A stretch of DNA of 64,000 bases from Cystobacter fuscus (GCF_002305875.1 NZ_CP022098.1:9548001-9612000); one strand, 5' to 3'; counted from the stretch's first letter, positions 51,749-62,396 are shown. Program-made: numbers and translations. The notes: generated by a model not told the origin, from the letters alone.

Positions 51749-54700
51749 TCAACGCGTGCTGGGGGAGATGCCGTGCAAGGGGGCATCGCTGCCCAGGGCA
51801 ATGAAGGGGGCCCAGTGATAGGGATGGTGATGGAGAGGGGAAGCGCGCAGTGAGCGCATAGCCTCACGCAGGGCGGAGGCTCGCCCCTGCCCCGCGAGCA
51901 GGTGGCGATAGTAGGCGTCCATGAGCAGGCGCGTGGAGTTGTCATTCACCTTCCACAGGCTCATGACGACGCTTTCGGCCCCGGCGACCACGAGGGCGCG
52001 GCGCAGGCCCTGAATGCCTTGGCCCAGGCGGACTTCACCGCGGCCGGTGTCGCAGGCAGAGAGGACGACAAGCTGGGTACCCCAGAGGTTCAGCCCGGCC
52101 AGCTCCAGGGCGGTGACGAGGGAGAAATCGGGCCGAGGAGCAGAGGAACTCGAGGCCGTGGAGCGTGCGCCCGCCAAGACGAGGCCGGAGTTGAGCAGGG
52201 GGTCCTGCTGGGGCGGAGGGGCGTTGCTCATCGACTCGCCGAAGAGGCCCACAGCGCGGGAGTTCCGTGAGGCCGGGACGTCGCCGAGGAAGAATCCATG
52301 GGTGGCCACGTGAAGGATGCTCGGGGTCGGTAGCTGGAAAAGGCGCTGCTTGGTCGCCTCGGGCCCCAGGAAGAGCTGGGCCTGGGGTAGCAGGCGTTGA
52401 ATGTCCAGGGCTTCCTGGCGTGTACCCGGCAGCGGCACCCAGGAGGAGGTGGGCAAGCCCGAGCGGGAGAAGAAGCGCGCGAGGGCGTCGGAGGACGGGG
52501 CGCGCGAAGAGGATGGGCTGGAAGAGGAAGGGGGGGCGGAAACAGACGCCGAGAAGTCCGGGTCGGCCAGGACGATGATGGAGGAAGTGGGGGGATTGTC
52601 TTGGGGACGAGGGAGGAACTGCCTGCCGGAGGTGAGGTAGGTGAAGTCGTAGGAGTTCAGCAGGAAGTCCTTGCCGTCGTGGAGGGCCGCGAAGGGGACG
52701 AGGCTCAACTGGCCGTCGGTAGACAGCAGGAGGCGGCGGGTTTTGCCCAGCAGGGGGAGCAGGGGCTGGAAGGCGAGCCGGTGAAGCCGCTGGGCGATGG
52801 CTTCGAAGGAGGCGTGCTTATGGGCCAGGGCGTCGCGCAGGCGAGAGGCGGCGGAGTCGATGAGAGCGGCGGAGCCCAGGTCCACGGCGCGGGTGGAGCC
52901 ATCGGGGAAGAGCACCAGGGCGAGGTAGCGCAGCGGCGCCGGGGTTGCCGCCACGGGTGTGCCGGGCTGGGGGACGAGAGGCGTGTCGCTGTAGGCGACG
53001 AACTCGACGAGGGCGCCGTCCTGGGGCAGGGAGGCGGCGACGCGCTCGACGATGTCGCTGGGGGAAGGCAAGGAGGAGTGGGAGCGCAGTCGAGCGGAGC
53101 GTTGGGCGAGGTCGGCTTCGAGCGCGTCGCCCTCGTCGGCCAGGGCCTTGAGTCGTTGTTGGTAGTCCTCGGGAGAGGGCGCGCCGGGGCCCGAGAAGGA
53201 CATGGAGGCCAGGTGGGTGCGCAGGGCGCGTAGGCGCTCGAAGGCGACGCGGTCCTCGGGGCCCAGGCTCTGGTAGACGGTACGGGAAATGTGGGCGGTT
53301 TCCTCGACAGAGCGGCCCTTGAGAAGGAGGGCGGTGCTCAGGGCCAGGTGTTGCACGCGGGCGTCCTGGGGATAGGCGCGCAGCAGGGCGTAGTTCTTCT
53401 CTTCCGCGTCACGCAGATAGCGGAGGAAGGAAGAAAGGCGAGACTCGGAGAAGTCGAGAGCCTCGTGACGCAGGCGCTGCTCGAAGAGGGAGAAGGCGCG
53501 AGTAAAGAGAGGAAGGGCATCGTCGAGGCGATGCTGCGCCAGGCGGAGAACGGCGAGGTTGTGGAGCGAGGAGGCGACGTCGGGGTGGCTGGGGCCGAGG
53601 GCGGCCTCCTGGAGGCTGAGTGCGCGCAGGTAGAGGGGCTCGGCCCGGCCGTACAACCCTTGTATCAAGTAGAGGCTAGCGAGGTTGCCGAGCGAGTCCG
53701 CGACGTCGGGGTGGCTGGGGCCGAGGGCGGCCTCGTAGATGGCGAGCCCGCGCTGCAAGAGGGGCTCGGCCCGGCCGTACAACCCCTGGTCCATGTAGAG
53801 GTTGGCGAGGTTGTGAAGCGAGGAGGCGACGTTGGGGTGGCTGTTGCCCAAGGCGGCCTCCTTGATGGTGAGTGCGCGCTGCAAGAGGGGCTCGGCCCGG
53901 CCGTACAATCCCTGGGCCTTGTAGAGGGTGGCGAGGTTGTTGAGCGAGAAGGCGACGTTGGGATGGCTGGGACCGAGGGCGGCCTCGTAGATGGCGAGCC
54001 CGCGCTGCAAGAGGGGCTCGGCCCGGCCGTACAACCCCTGGTTCCTATAGAGGACGGCGAGGTTGTTGAGCGAGTCAGCAACGGCGGGGTGGCTGTTGCC
54101 CAGGGCGGCCTCCTGGAGGCTGAGTGCACGCAGGTAGAGGGGCTCGGCCTGGTTGTACAACCCCTGGGCGGAGTAGAGGGTGGCGAGGTTGTTGAGCGAG
54201 TCAGCAACGGTGGGGTGGCTGTTGCCCAGGGCGGCCTCGTAGATGGCGAGCGCGCGCTGCAAGAGGGGCTCGGCCCGGCCGTATAACCCCTGGTCCATGT
54301 AGAGGTTGGCGAGGTTGTGGAGCGAGTCAGCGACGTAGGGGTGACTGTTGCCCAGGGCGGCCTCGTAGATGGCGAGCGCGCGCAGGTAGAGAGGCTCGGC
54401 CCGGCCGTACAACCCCCGGTCCATGTAGAGGACGGCGAGGCTGTTGAGCGAGGCGGCGACTTTGGAGTGGCTGTTGCCCAAGGCGGCCTCGCGGAGGGCG
54501 AGCGAGCGCAGCAAGAGGGGCTCGGCCCGGCCGTACAACCCCTGGACGTAGTAGAGGGCGGCGAGGTTGTGGAGCGAGTCAGCGACGTTGGGGTGGCTGT
54601 TGCCCAGGGCGGCCTCGTAGATGGCGAGCGCGCGCAGGTAGAGGGGCTCGGCCCGGTCGTACAACCCCTGGGTCTTGTAGAGAATGGCGAGGTTGTTGAG

Positions 54701-55066
54701 CGAGGAGGCGACGTCGGGGTGGCTGTTGCCCAGGGCGGCCTCGCGCAGGGCGAGCGCGCGCAGCAAGAGGGGCTCGGCTCGGGCCAGGTCTCCTTGCCTC
54801 CGATAGAGGTCTCCCATCAGGTTCAGGCAACTGGCGACGTCTCGGTGCATGCTCCCGAGCACGGCCTCTCTGAGTGCGAGCGCATGCTCGGCCCGCGCAA
54901 GTGCCTCGGAGTAATTGCCCGCGTCCTTGAGCTTCGTCGCCGCGTCAAAGTCGGACTGCGCCTCCAATAGCCGCGCATCTGGCCTCTCTTGACCGACCCT
55001 CCCTCCTACCGCACAACCCGTCCAACAAAGGACCACCACCATCATCCATGCGAGAACCTGACGCAT
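51749..55066 (-). CDS. TPR-CHAT protease-like lipoprotein
   Basis: 1105 residues from the ATG at 55066 (GGAGAAGAG before it). A signal peptide ends at Cys (CWTGC), so it is probably lipid-anchored although Trp at -3 is unusual. Eleven or so kinesin-light-chain-type TPRs of 42 residues follow (about 45-520), nearly identical, with consensus LYGRAEPLLQRALAIYEAALG. A helical linker leads to a C-terminal CHAT domain with the caspase-like pair His in HVATHGFF (~residue 923) and Cys in LSACDTGRGEV (~1005). Both catalytic residues are intact. CHAT proteases often act in cell-death or conflict systems; target unknown. Confidence 0.92.
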   Translation of the reverse strand: MRQVLAWMMVVVLCWTGCAVGGRVGQERPDARLLEAQSDFDAATKLKDAGNYSEALARAEHALALREAVLGSMHRDVASCLNLMGDLYRRQGDLARAEPLLLRALALREAALGNSHPDVASSLNNLAILYKTQGLYDRAEPLYLRALAIYEAALGNSHPNVADSLHNLAALYYVQGLYGRAEPLLLRSLALREAALGNSHSKVAASLNSLAVLYMDRGLYGRAEPLYLRALAIYEAALGNSHPYVADSLHNLANLYMDQGLYGRAEPLLQRALAIYEAALGNSHPTVADSLNNLATLYSAQGLYNQAEPLYLRALSLQEAALGNSHPAVADSLNNLAVLYRNQGLYGRAEPLLQRGLAIYEAALGPSHPNVAFSLNNLATLYKAQGLYGRAEPLLQRALTIKEAALGNSHPNVASSLHNLANLYMDQGLYGRAEPLLQRGLAIYEAALGPSHPDVADSLGNLASLYLIQGLYGRAEPLYLRALSLQEAALGPSHPDVASSLHNLAVLRLAQHRLDDALPLFTRAFSLFEQRLRHEALDFSESRLSSFLRYLRDAEEKNYALLRAYPQDARVQHLALSTALLLKGRSVEETAHISRTVYQSLGPEDRVAFERLRALRTHLASMSFSGPGAPSPEDYQQRLKALADEGDALEADLAQRSARLRSHSSLPSPSDIVERVAASLPQDGALVEFVAYSDTPLVPQPGTPVAATPAPLRYLALVLFPDGSTRAVDLGSAALIDSAASRLRDALAHKHASFEAIAQRLHRLAFQPLLPLLGKTRRLLLSTDGQLSLVPFAALHDGKDFLLNSYDFTYLTSGRQFLPRPQDNPPTSSIIVLADPDFSASVSAPPSSSSPSSSRAPSSDALARFFSRSGLPTSSWVPLPGTRQEALDIQRLLPQAQLFLGPEATKQRLFQLPTPSILHVATHGFFLGDVPASRNSRAVGLFGESMSNAPPPQQDPLLNSGLVLAGARSTASSSSAPRPDFSLVTALELAGLNLWGTQLVVLSACDTGRGEVRLGQGIQGLRRALVVAGAESVVMSLWKVNDNSTRLLMDAYYRHLLAGQGRASALREAMRSLRASPLHHHPYHWAPFIALGSDAPLHGISPSTR
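53560..54800 (-). repeat. Array of 126-bp repeats coding TPRs
   Basis: About ten consecutive 126-bp units encode the 42-residue TPRs and are nearly the same even at silent positions. They should be prone to recombination, so copy number may differ between strains. Confidence 0.8.
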
Positions 55067-55162
55067 CTCTTCTCCTGGCAGGGCCGCGTGACGCCAGTGC
55101 CGATTCAACGCGGCGTGAACCTGGCTCTTCTCGGGGTATTACACTTTACGCCGCCCCCTGCC

Positions 55163-55798
55163 CTACTCCGACTCTTCATGGAGGCGAGCCCCCGTTGGTT
55201 CTCTCCACATGCCAGGGTAGGAAGGCGCACCGCGTCCCAATCGCAGGTGAGAGACAACCTTGAAGCCGAAGTGCTGGTAGCGGGCAGTGTTCTCCGGAGT
55301 GGTGCTCTCCAGGTAGGCCCCCACGCCTTCCCGGTCACAGCGCTCGAGCACGGGCCGCAACAGCGCGGAGGCATATCCTCGCCTCTGGTGCTCGGGTTCC
55401 ACGCCGAGCAACGCCAGGTAGTAGTGGGGCCGGGGGAGATGATGCTTCTCCATCTGTCTCAACCCGCGCAGGGTGCGCACCACCTTGCCCAGGCCGACGC
55501 AGCGGACAATGGTGGATGACGCCCGAAGCTGCTCGCGCAGCCCCTGCTTCCACCGGCCCGGGGGAACCCAGAGCGCGGTCCCCGCACGGTCCTCGGTGGT
55601 CAATACCTCTCCATGAGGCAGGGTGAACTCGCGCAGGGTGATCTCGAAGTACATCTCCAGAGCCCGCACACGCCGCTCGTCCTCGCGCAGGAACCAGCGG
55701 AGGATCGGGTCCCGATCGAACGATCGCACCAGCGTCCGGACGAGGTGGGGTATGTCGTCGTGGGTCGCACGGCGGACAGGGGGAGTGGGACTGAGCAT
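55163..55798 (-). CDS. GNAT-family acetyltransferase
   Basis: 211 residues from the ATG at 55798; an ORF-extending ATG 99 nt upstream lacks support. GNAT features: VRRATHDDIPHLVRTLVRSF at the start, YYLALLGVEPEHQRRGYASALLRPVLERCDREG, which contains the acetyl-CoA-binding Q-x-x-G-x-A/G as QRRGYA, and a closing LESTTPENTARYQHFGF. N-acetylation of an unknown small molecule or protein. The next gene downstream on the strand is the CHAT protein (55066), but a shared transcript is not obvious. Confidence 0.9.
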   Translation of the reverse strand: MLSPTPPVRRATHDDIPHLVRTLVRSFDRDPILRWFLREDERRVRALEMYFEITLREFTLPHGEVLTTEDRAGTALWVPPGRWKQGLREQLRASSTIVRCVGLGKVVRTLRGLRQMEKHHLPRPHYYLALLGVEPEHQRRGYASALLRPVLERCDREGVGAYLESTTPENTARYQHFGFKVVSHLRLGRGAPSYPGMWREPTGARLHEESE

Positions 55799-55900
55799 GG
55801 CCCGTAGACTACCCGTCCGCCGGCCCGGGTAGGTTTTGCTCGGCTCACAGCCGTTCTCGGCCAGGGAGCGCTCCACACGCGCTCCTGAAGCCAGCACTCG

Positions 55901-56986
55901 CTAGGACTCGGAGTTCGAGAGGACCTCGGAGCGCAGGTCTGGGAAGACCTTGCCCACCTTGCCGAGCAGGTAGTCGCCGTAGGTGCCACGAAAGGCGTGG
56001 ACGCTCTGCCCGTCCCAGCGCTCGCTGGAGTCCTCGGCGGTGGCGACGCCACGAAGGGCCGGGGCCTCGAGGGGATGGACCTCGGCGGTCCAGCCGGGGT
56101 CGAAGAAGAAGGGCAGCGACAAGCGGTCGCGCCCGGAGCGGTTGAGCACCCGGTGCGGCGTGGAGCGGTACACGCCACGGGTCATGCGGTCGAGCATGTC
56201 ACCGATGTTGCAGACGAACGAGCCGGGGATGGGTGGCGCGTCCACCCAGCGCACCTCGCCGCCCATGCGGGACTTCACCTGGAGGCCACCGGCCTCGTCC
56301 TGCTTGAGGATGGTGAGCACGCCATAGTCCGTGTGCTCCCCAACGCCCCAGGCGGGCTGTCCGTCCCCGGCGGTGTCAGGTCCAGGCGGGTAGTTGAAGA
56401 TGCGGAAGAGCACGAGCGGATCGGCCATGGCCCCCGTGGCGAAGTACTCCTCCTCGAGGCCAAGGCTGAGCGCGATGCCACCCATGAGCGAGTGGCCGAG
56501 GCGGGTGAGCGCGGCCAGGTAGTCGAGCACGGCCTCGCGCAGACCGGACGGTTCACTCGGGAAGAGGTTGGGGCCATGGAGGGGCGTGCCGGCCCGGACG
56601 AGCGGATGGTCGGAGCCGAGCTCGGTCCCGAGATAGAGGCCCTCCTTGCGGTCGGGACGACCCGAGGTCAGCTCACCTCCCACGGGGAAGTAGCCCCGCC
56701 AGGCGGACCCGCCAAGCGCCATGCGGATGGCCATCTTCTCTTCCACGGGCAGCGCGAAGAAGCGGCGGCTCAATGCCTCCAGGCGCGTCTGGAGGGCCTC
56801 GTCGACGCCGTGACCGACGACGTAGAAAAAGCCGCTCTCCCGACAGGCGGCACCGAGCCGTTCCGCGACGGCTCGGCGCGCGGCGGCACCCGACGACGCG
56901 TCCACGAGCGCGCGAACATCGATGACAGGGACTTCAGTGAATCCATTGAAAGGAGTTCCTTCCCGAATACTACCAATCTCAGTCAT
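55901..56986 (-). CDS. Isopenicillin N synthase-like 2OG-Fe(II) oxygenase
   Basis: 361 residues from the ATG at 56986 (CGGGAG just before). The DIOX_N part begins [11 protein letters not shown] and has FFYVVGHGV. The iron site is H218-x-D220 (GEHTDYG) and H278 (STPHRVLN), with R288-x-S290 (RDRLS) for 2-oxoglutarate, so it is a 2-oxoglutarate user rather than a true IPNS. Substrates in this family range widely, and nothing nearby settles it. It is divergent from the M4 protease gene with only 48 nt between starts. Confidence 0.92.
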   Translation of the reverse strand: MTEIGSIREGTPFNGFTEVPVIDVRALVDASSGAAARRAVAERLGAACRESGFFYVVGHGVDEALQTRLEALSRRFFALPVEEKMAIRMALGGSAWRGYFPVGGELTSGRPDRKEGLYLGTELGSDHPLVRAGTPLHGPNLFPSEPSGLREAVLDYLAALTRLGHSLMGGIALSLGLEEEYFATGAMADPLVLFRIFNYPPGPDTAGDGQPAWGVGEHTDYGVLTILKQDEAGGLQVKSRMGGEVRWVDAPPIPGSFVCNIGDMLDRMTRGVYRSTPHRVLNRSGRDRLSLPFFFDPGWTAEVHPLEAPALRGVATAEDSSERWDGQSVHAFRGTYGDYLLGKVGKVFPDLRSEVLSNSES

Positions 56987-57034
56987 ACTCTCCCGCCCCG
57001 CGGCATCCCGCCGCGCATCAAGAGGAAACACTGT

Positions 57035-58879
57035 ATGCGGACCCGGATGCTCGCGGCATGCTTGTCACTCACTCTCTCGGCCTGTGGGACGGATCCGTCG
57101 GAGTCTCCCCCCCGTCAAGAGCGCGGCCTCGACTCCACCGGGGATATCCAGACCGCGCTCGCGGCGCTTTCCTCCGCCGAGGTCGTGGGCTCGTACGACG
57201 ATGGCGTTCCCTTCATGATCAAGGGCCGGCTGGGCGCCGCCCAGGGCCTCGCCGCGGGCGCGTCGTTGTCGGACATCGCCGCGGTGTTCCGCCTGCGCGC
57301 CTCCGACCTGGTGCGGACGCGCTCTCACCGGGACGAGCAGGGCCACACCCATACCCGCTATGGCCAGATGAAGAACGGACTGCCCGTGGTGGGCGGGGAG
57401 CTCATCCTCCACCAGGACTCCAATGGCCTCATCTACGCGGCCAATGGCTCGGCGCGTGACGGAGAGCAGGCTCCCTCCAAGCCCCTCATCGCCAGCGACG
57501 CCGCCAGGCTCGCCGCCCTGAACACCACCCCGGGCCGTCACCTCGAGGCCGAGGGCGAGCCGCGTCTGGTGTACGTGCGCTCCAGCCAGGACGACAAGTT
57601 GAAGCTGGTCTACGAGGTGGTGGTGACGGGCGAGGGCGAGACACTGCCCATCCGTGACCATGTGTTCGTCAACGCGGTGAGCGGAGCCGTCGAGCAACGC
57701 GGCTCGGACATCCACACGGCGCTCAATCGCAACGTCTCCTCGAGCAAGACCAACGACCCCATCGTGCGCGGGGAGGGAGACTCACCCACGGGCGACGTGG
57801 TCTTGGATACGACCTACGACAACCTGGGCGAGACCTACAACTGCTACAAGATCCTGTTCAACCGCGACTCGTACGACAACGCGGGCGCGCAAATGAAGGC
57901 CAAGGTCCACTACGGCACCAACTACGTCAACGCCTCCTGGGACGGCAACCAGATCCTGTTCGGCGATGGCGACGGCGTGAGGTCCCTGCCGCTCGGTCTG
58001 GACAAGGACATGACCACGCACGAGTTCACCCACGCGGTGACCCAGTACGAGTCCAACCTCGTCTACTCGCGCGAGACCGGAGGACTCAACGAGTCCCTGT
58101 CCGACATCTTCGCCAGCGTTTGCCAGAGCTGGGCCTCGGGCTCCTGGTCCTCGGACCCGGACATCTACAAGATCGGCGAGGACGTCTGGACGCCGGGGAC
58201 CGAGGGGGATGCGATCCGCTACATGGACGACCCGGCCAAGGACGGCGCCTCGATCGACTACTGGTCCAGCGGCGTGGGTGTCGTCGACGTGCACTACACC
58301 TCGGGCATCGGCAACCTGGCCTATGCGCTCTTGTCCAAGGGAGGCACGCACCCGCGCGGCAAGAGCACCACGGTGGTGACGGGCATTGGCGTGGAGAAGG
58401 CCGGCCGCATCTTCTACAAGGCCAACACGGACTACTTCACGATGTACACCCTCTACGCCCAGGCGAAGACATACACCGAACAGGCCGCGGCGGCGCTCGG
58501 CTACACCTCGGCCGAGATCGCCTCCGTGACGGCGGCCTGGCAGGCGGTGGGCGTGGGCGTCGCACCGCCCGCTCTCGCGCTGAGCAATGGCGTGGCGATG
58601 ACGGGCCTGGGCGCCGCCACGGGCGGCGCGCTGTACTTCTACCTGGACGTTCCAGCCAACAAGGCCTCCTCGTTCGTCATGAGCGGTGGCACAGGTAACG
58701 CGAACCTGTACGTGAAGGCTGGCGCCATGCCGACCACGACCGACTATGACTGCCGTCCGAACAAGAGCGGCAACGCCGAGACATGCGGCATCGCGGCGAA
58801 GACCGCGGCCACCCGCCTCTACGTGATGCTGCACGCCTCCAGCACCTTCTCGGGTGTCTCGCTCAAGGGCACCTATTAG
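57035..58879 (+). CDS. M4 metalloprotease (thermolysin-like), lipid-linked signal
   Basis: 614 residues from the ATG at 57035 (GAGG upstream). Signal peptide with SAC, so probably a lipoprotein precursor. A FTP/PepSY propeptide (about 30-220) has [20 protein letters not shown]. The catalytic domain carries the zinc motif HEFTH near residue 328 and the second ligand in [11 protein letters not shown] near 352; the active-site His lies in [11 protein letters not shown]. The C-terminal ~100 residues form a PPC-type beta domain. It is a secreted protease, as expected of a predatory or saprophytic bacterium. The propeptide should be cut off by the protease itself. Confidence 0.95.
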   Translation: MRTRMLAACLSLTLSACGTDPSESPPRQERGLDSTGDIQTALAALSSAEVVGSYDDGVPFMIKGRLGAAQGLAAGASLSDIAAVFRLRASDLVRTRSHRDEQGHTHTRYGQMKNGLPVVGGELILHQDSNGLIYAANGSARDGEQAPSKPLIASDAARLAALNTTPGRHLEAEGEPRLVYVRSSQDDKLKLVYEVVVTGEGETLPIRDHVFVNAVSGAVEQRGSDIHTALNRNVSSSKTNDPIVRGEGDSPTGDVVLDTTYDNLGETYNCYKILFNRDSYDNAGAQMKAKVHYGTNYVNASWDGNQILFGDGDGVRSLPLGLDKDMTTHEFTHAVTQYESNLVYSRETGGLNESLSDIFASVCQSWASGSWSSDPDIYKIGEDVWTPGTEGDAIRYMDDPAKDGASIDYWSSGVGVVDVHYTSGIGNLAYALLSKGGTHPRGKSTTVVTGIGVEKAGRIFYKANTDYFTMYTLYAQAKTYTEQAAAALGYTSAEIASVTAAWQAVGVGVAPPALALSNGVAMTGLGAATGGALYFYLDVPANKASSFVMSGGTGNANLYVKAGAMPTTTDYDCRPNKSGNAETCGIAAKTAATRLYVMLHASSTFSGVSLKGTY

Positions 58880-58938
58880 CCCCGAGCACTGACTCCGACG
58901 TGAAGCGAGGGCACTTGGAGTCTAGGCGAAAGTCGAGC

Positions 58939-59397
58939 TTAGTCCCCTCGCACCTCGAAGCCGGAGGTGACGTTGCCAGCGTCGGTCTGGAGGAAGGACA
59001 GCTCCGACCCGTTCTTCGTGACGAAGATGTCGAAGTGCGCGGTGACTCCGAGGTTGTCGATGACCGTCATGGTGCCGCGACAGTCGGGCTCGAGGGTGTA
59101 GGTGCCAGAGTAGGTAAGGCGAAAGAGCTCGCCCTGGACGTTGACGGTCACCGCACCGGTCAAGGTCCCGTCCCCTTGGAAGAAATCATGACCGGCCTGT
59201 GAGAAGGGGACCCGCTCGGTCCCACTCAAGGTGTACCCATCGCTCGCATAGGCGTAGTTGCCCTTCAGCGTGCGCGGCTTGCACTGTGAATTCGTCGCAG
59301 GCTCCACCGCCAGAGTCTCACCAGAGGCCTCGTGTGCAAGTCCCAGAAGACCGGCCGCGAGGACACTCCCCATGACGTACCATTGGAATCGATTCAT
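58939..59397 (-). CDS. Small secreted beta-rich protein
   Basis: 152 residues with a signal peptide (to about GLAHEASG). The mature part reads LKGNYAYASDGY, then DFFQGDGTLTGAVTVNVQGEL, GTYTLEPDCRGTMTVID and FDIFVTKNGSELSFLQTDAGNVTSGFEV. This is the pattern of a common bacterial single-domain beta barrel of unknown role. Convergent with the protease gene. Confidence 0.8.
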   Translation of the reverse strand: MNRFQWYVMGSVLAAGLLGLAHEASGETLAVEPATNSQCKPRTLKGNYAYASDGYTLSGTERVPFSQAGHDFFQGDGTLTGAVTVNVQGELFRLTYSGTYTLEPDCRGTMTVIDNLGVTAHFDIFVTKNGSELSFLQTDAGNVTSGFEVRGD

Positions 59398-59607
59398 GCA
59401 TCCCTCCCTGGTTTCGGGCCATCATGGCCCGATGCACTGCTGACGAAGGATGGGTACAACCCGGGTTTTCTCAAACCGGACCCGGGTAGGCCTTGGCCGT
59501 GGAATGATGGACTGCCAGGTACGGCCGCGAGCCTCCCTCGGCCTCGGGGTCATCTTTCTCGTCACGACGGGCTCGGGCGAGGACTTACTGCTCAACCGAT
59601 TGAGGGA

Positions 59608-59748
59608 GTGGGACTGTATTCCAAGCGCTACCTCAAGGCCAATACGGTGAAGACGCGGACCTATTCCCTCTTCAGGCAAGGCTGCGAATACTACCAGGCC
59701 ATTCCCATGATGCCGGAAGACAGGCTTCTGCCCCTGATGGTTCGATAA
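59608..59748 (+). pseudogene. IS4-family transposase C-terminal remnant
   Basis: The frame encodes LKANTVKTRTYSLFRQGC, then YYQAIPMMPEDRLLPLM and stops. From memory this is the C-terminal tail of IS4-type transposases (..LKANTxKxRTHSLFRQG..MPExRLxPLM..). Upstream of about 59600 the frame has no similarity to a transposase, and no terminal repeats are seen. Confidence 0.55.
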
Positions 59749-60185
59749 CACGGCACCCATCCCGCCTATACGCCGCAATGTCATCTACCTCTGTCGACAG
59801 GCGCAGCTCGAGCTGACGCCGGAGGACCTCACGCGTATCGAGAACTGGATTGCCGGGGGGTGATGGCGCCAAAGGTCTCGGAGGATGTGCACCCCCAGTG
59901 AACGCCCGGACGCGCCCCAGGAAGCGCTTGGTGGCGTCGCACTCCCGCCAAGCCTCGGAGTTGGGCCCGAAGCACTACGGGAACTCAAGGTCTTGAGAGC
60001 AGGCCTGTCCACGTTTCAACCCATCCAAGCACATCCTTTTTTGGCATCAACAACGTCGAGTATCTGACAGGCTGGCCATCGAGGCGTGACTCATTCCAGT
60101 CCAGATGCATCAACCCGGTGAACGGGTACCTTGTATTGACGACCTGACGCTTCTCCATCAGGGCCGGTGCTGCGCGAGGCACCCC
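59749..60185. other. Non-coding / decayed stretch
   Basis: After the IS4 remnant comes the third dispersed repeat (59750-59862) and then about 320 nt with no recognisable gene. The right part must hold the promoter of the EGF/FG-GAP protein. Confidence 0.5.
59750..59862 (+). repeat. Dispersed repeat copy C with longer decayed frame
   Basis: The frame starting at 59741 reads TAPIPPIRRNVIYLCRQAQ, then LELTPEDLTRIENWIAGG and a stop at 59862. It extends the sequence found in copies A and B, so those are fragments of a longer, lost coding region. Confidence 0.55.
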
Positions 60186-60203
60186 ACGCGTATAACGCGT
60201 ATA
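60186..60203 (+). repeat. 9-bp tandem repeat (x2) in leader
   Basis: ACGCGTATA is repeated twice in tandem 31-48 nt before the ATG at 60234. It includes TATAAC, a possible -10 hexamer, so it may be part of the promoter. Confidence 0.4.
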
Positions 60204-60233
60204 CAAGACAAGAATAGAGGACTAGACCCAGAC

Positions 60234-62396
60234 ATGCGCTACCTCAAAAGCTCTCTCTCCTACCTTACGATCCCGACTCTCTCCGCCCTGCTCCTCGCTG
60301 GCTGCACCAGCACTGAACCCTCCGAGGCCGACAGCCACGAAGGCGACGAGACCGTGGGCGAGAGCCATGACGCGCTCCCCGCCGAGCAGTGCAACTACTT
60401 CGATGTCAACGGGCATGTCCATATCTGCCACAAGACCAGCTCGACGATTCATCCCTACACGATCGTCCGTGTTAGCGAGCAGGCGTGTATCAACGCGCAC
60501 AGCGCTCACGACGGCGACTACGTCACCAGCCTCGACCCGACCTCGACGCTCTACGACCCGACGTGCAGCGGCCAGGGCTGCCTGTCCGTGAACGCGCCGT
60601 GCGACGCCACGGTCCCCTGCTGCGACGGCCTCACGTGCCAGAGCGGCACCTGCGCCGACGTCAACGAGTGCGCCGCCGGTACCGACAACTGCAACGAAAA
60701 CGCCACCTGCACCAACACCGTGGGCTCCTTCACCTGCGCCTGCAACGCGGGGTACGAGGGCGACGGCGTGACCTGCACCAACATCGACGAGTGCGCCGCA
60801 AGCCCGTGCCTGAATGGTGGCACCTGCATCGACGGCATCAATAGCTACACGTGCGAGTGCGCTCCCGGCTTCACCGGCACCAACTGCGAGACCAACATCG
60901 ACGAATGCGCCGCAAGCCCGTGCCTGAACGGCGGCACCTGCACCGACGGCATCAATAGCTACACGTGCGCGTGCGCTCCCGGCTTCACCGGCACCAACTG
61001 CGAGACCAACATCGACGAATGCGCCGCAAGCCCGTGCCTGAACGGCGGCACCTGCACCGACGGCATCAATAGCTACACGTGCGCGTGCGCTCCCACCTAC
61101 GAGGGGACCAACTGCCAGGCTTGCTCCGGCACCCTCGGGGACTGCAACGGGAACTCGTCCGACGGCTGCGAGGTGAATCTCCAGAGCGACGCCGATAGCT
61201 GCGGCGCCTGCGGCATCGTGTGCGCGACGGGCCAGCTCTGCTCGAACGGCACCTGTCAGGCCGCGCCCACCGGCCAGGTCCCCGGCACGCCGGTCAGCTC
61301 CCCCGCGAACCACAACCCGCTGGCCCCGGCGGTCGCCGATGTGAATGGCGACGGCAAGCTCGACATCCTGGTGGCCAACGCCGAATCCGGATCGATCCTG
61401 ACCCCCTCCGGCTCGCTCTCCGTGTTCCTGGGGAACGGCGACGCCAGCGTCCAGTCGGAGGTCAACTACGGGAGCGCCTCACTCTCCAGCAACGCGGTCG
61501 TGGCCGTGGACGTGGACGGCGACGGGTGGCTCGACGCCGTCACCGTCAACGGCCAGACCAACCTGCTCCTCAACAACGGAAACATCAGCGTCTACAAGAA
61601 CCTGGGCCCGAGCGCGCCCGGGACCTTCGGCGCGCCGACGAGCTTCACCACCGGCACCCCGGGCTCCGTCCACCTCTGCACCGGGGACTTCGATCACGAC
61701 GGGGTGGCTGACATCGCCACGACAAGCGTGACCCTGAGCCAGGTGAGCGTGCTCTTCGGCACCGGCGCGGGCAGCTTCGGCGCGCCCACGCTCATCGGCA
61801 TCCCGAACACCGGCGGCGTGCAGTCGACGATCGCCTGCCGTGACCTGAACAGCGATGGCTTCTCCGATCTCGTGGTGACGAGCCCCGCCAGCGCACGCCT
61901 GTCGATCCTCATCAACCAGGGCAACGGCTCGTTCGCCGCACCAGTCTCCTACACCAACGCCGTCGGCGGCCAGACGGCGGGCATCGCCTTCGGCGACGCC
62001 AACGGCGACGGCACGCTCGACATCCTCTCGAACGGCGCGGCCGGCCGGTACCTCTTCTTCTTCAAAGGGAACGGCAACGGCACCTTCGCGAGCGGCGTTC
62101 AGTCCGCCGCCGCGACCACTACGGCCACCAACTCGGCGCTGGGCGTCGTGGCCGATGACTTCAACGGCGATGGCAAGCTCGACGCCTACATCCTCGTTAC
62201 AACGGCCTCGGGCGGCGTCCGCCCGATGACCGGCAACGGCAACGGAGGCTTCACCTCGGGCACCGTCGTCACGACCGGCGCCTCGCCTGGCCTCAACGCC
62301 ATCGCCACCGCGGACATGGACGCGGACGGGTACGCCGATCTCATCCTGACCAACAGGGGATCCGGCACCGTGACCGTGGTCCCCAACGGACTCTGA
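60234..62396 (+). CDS. EGF-like and FG-GAP/VCBS repeat lipoprotein
   Basis: 720 residues from the ATG at 60234. Signal peptide with lipobox LLAGC. A Cys-containing N-terminal domain of ~120 residues is followed by four EGF-like modules (about residues 142-296) with calcium-binding DEC-A starts and three nearly identical copies [20 protein letters not shown] Cys-rich spacer ([10 protein letters not shown]...[14 protein letters not shown]) leads to about seven FG-GAP/VCBS repeats, each with D-x-N/D-G-D-G-x-x-D calcium loops ([26 protein letters not shown]). The architecture is that of eukaryote-like adhesion proteins. Calcium should stabilise it at the cell surface. Confidence 0.9.
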   Translation: MRYLKSSLSYLTIPTLSALLLAGCTSTEPSEADSHEGDETVGESHDALPAEQCNYFDVNGHVHICHKTSSTIHPYTIVRVSEQACINAHSAHDGDYVTSLDPTSTLYDPTCSGQGCLSVNAPCDATVPCCDGLTCQSGTCADVNECAAGTDNCNENATCTNTVGSFTCACNAGYEGDGVTCTNIDECAASPCLNGGTCIDGINSYTCECAPGFTGTNCETNIDECAASPCLNGGTCTDGINSYTCACAPGFTGTNCETNIDECAASPCLNGGTCTDGINSYTCACAPTYEGTNCQACSGTLGDCNGNSSDGCEVNLQSDADSCGACGIVCATGQLCSNGTCQAAPTGQVPGTPVSSPANHNPLAPAVADVNGDGKLDILVANAESGSILTPSGSLSVFLGNGDASVQSEVNYGSASLSSNAVVAVDVDGDGWLDAVTVNGQTNLLLNNGNISVYKNLGPSAPGTFGAPTSFTTGTPGSVHLCTGDFDHDGVADIATTSVTLSQVSVLFGTGAGSFGAPTLIGIPNTGGVQSTIACRDLNSDGFSDLVVTSPASARLSILINQGNGSFAAPVSYTNAVGGQTAGIAFGDANGDGTLDILSNGAAGRYLFFFKGNGNGTFASGVQSAAATTTATNSALGVVADDFNGDGKLDAYILVTTASGGVRPMTGNGNGGFTSGTVVTTGASPGLNAIATADMDADGYADLILTNRGSGTVTVVPNGL
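60780..61121 (+). repeat. Three 114-bp EGF-coding repeats
   Basis: Units 60780-60893, 60894-61007 and 61008-61121 encode 38 residues each and are nearly identical in DNA, which means recent duplication or gene conversion. Confidence 0.85.

Noticed and set aside
53291-54970. Plus-strand frames over the TPR array
   Set aside because: Repetitive shadow of the TPR coding repeats (VVERVSNGGVAVAQGGL-type); no independent gene.
59985-60206. 73-residue minus frame with a MORN-like phrase ([11 protein letters not shown])
   Set aside because: Only one weak motif and no ribosome site; not supported as a gene.
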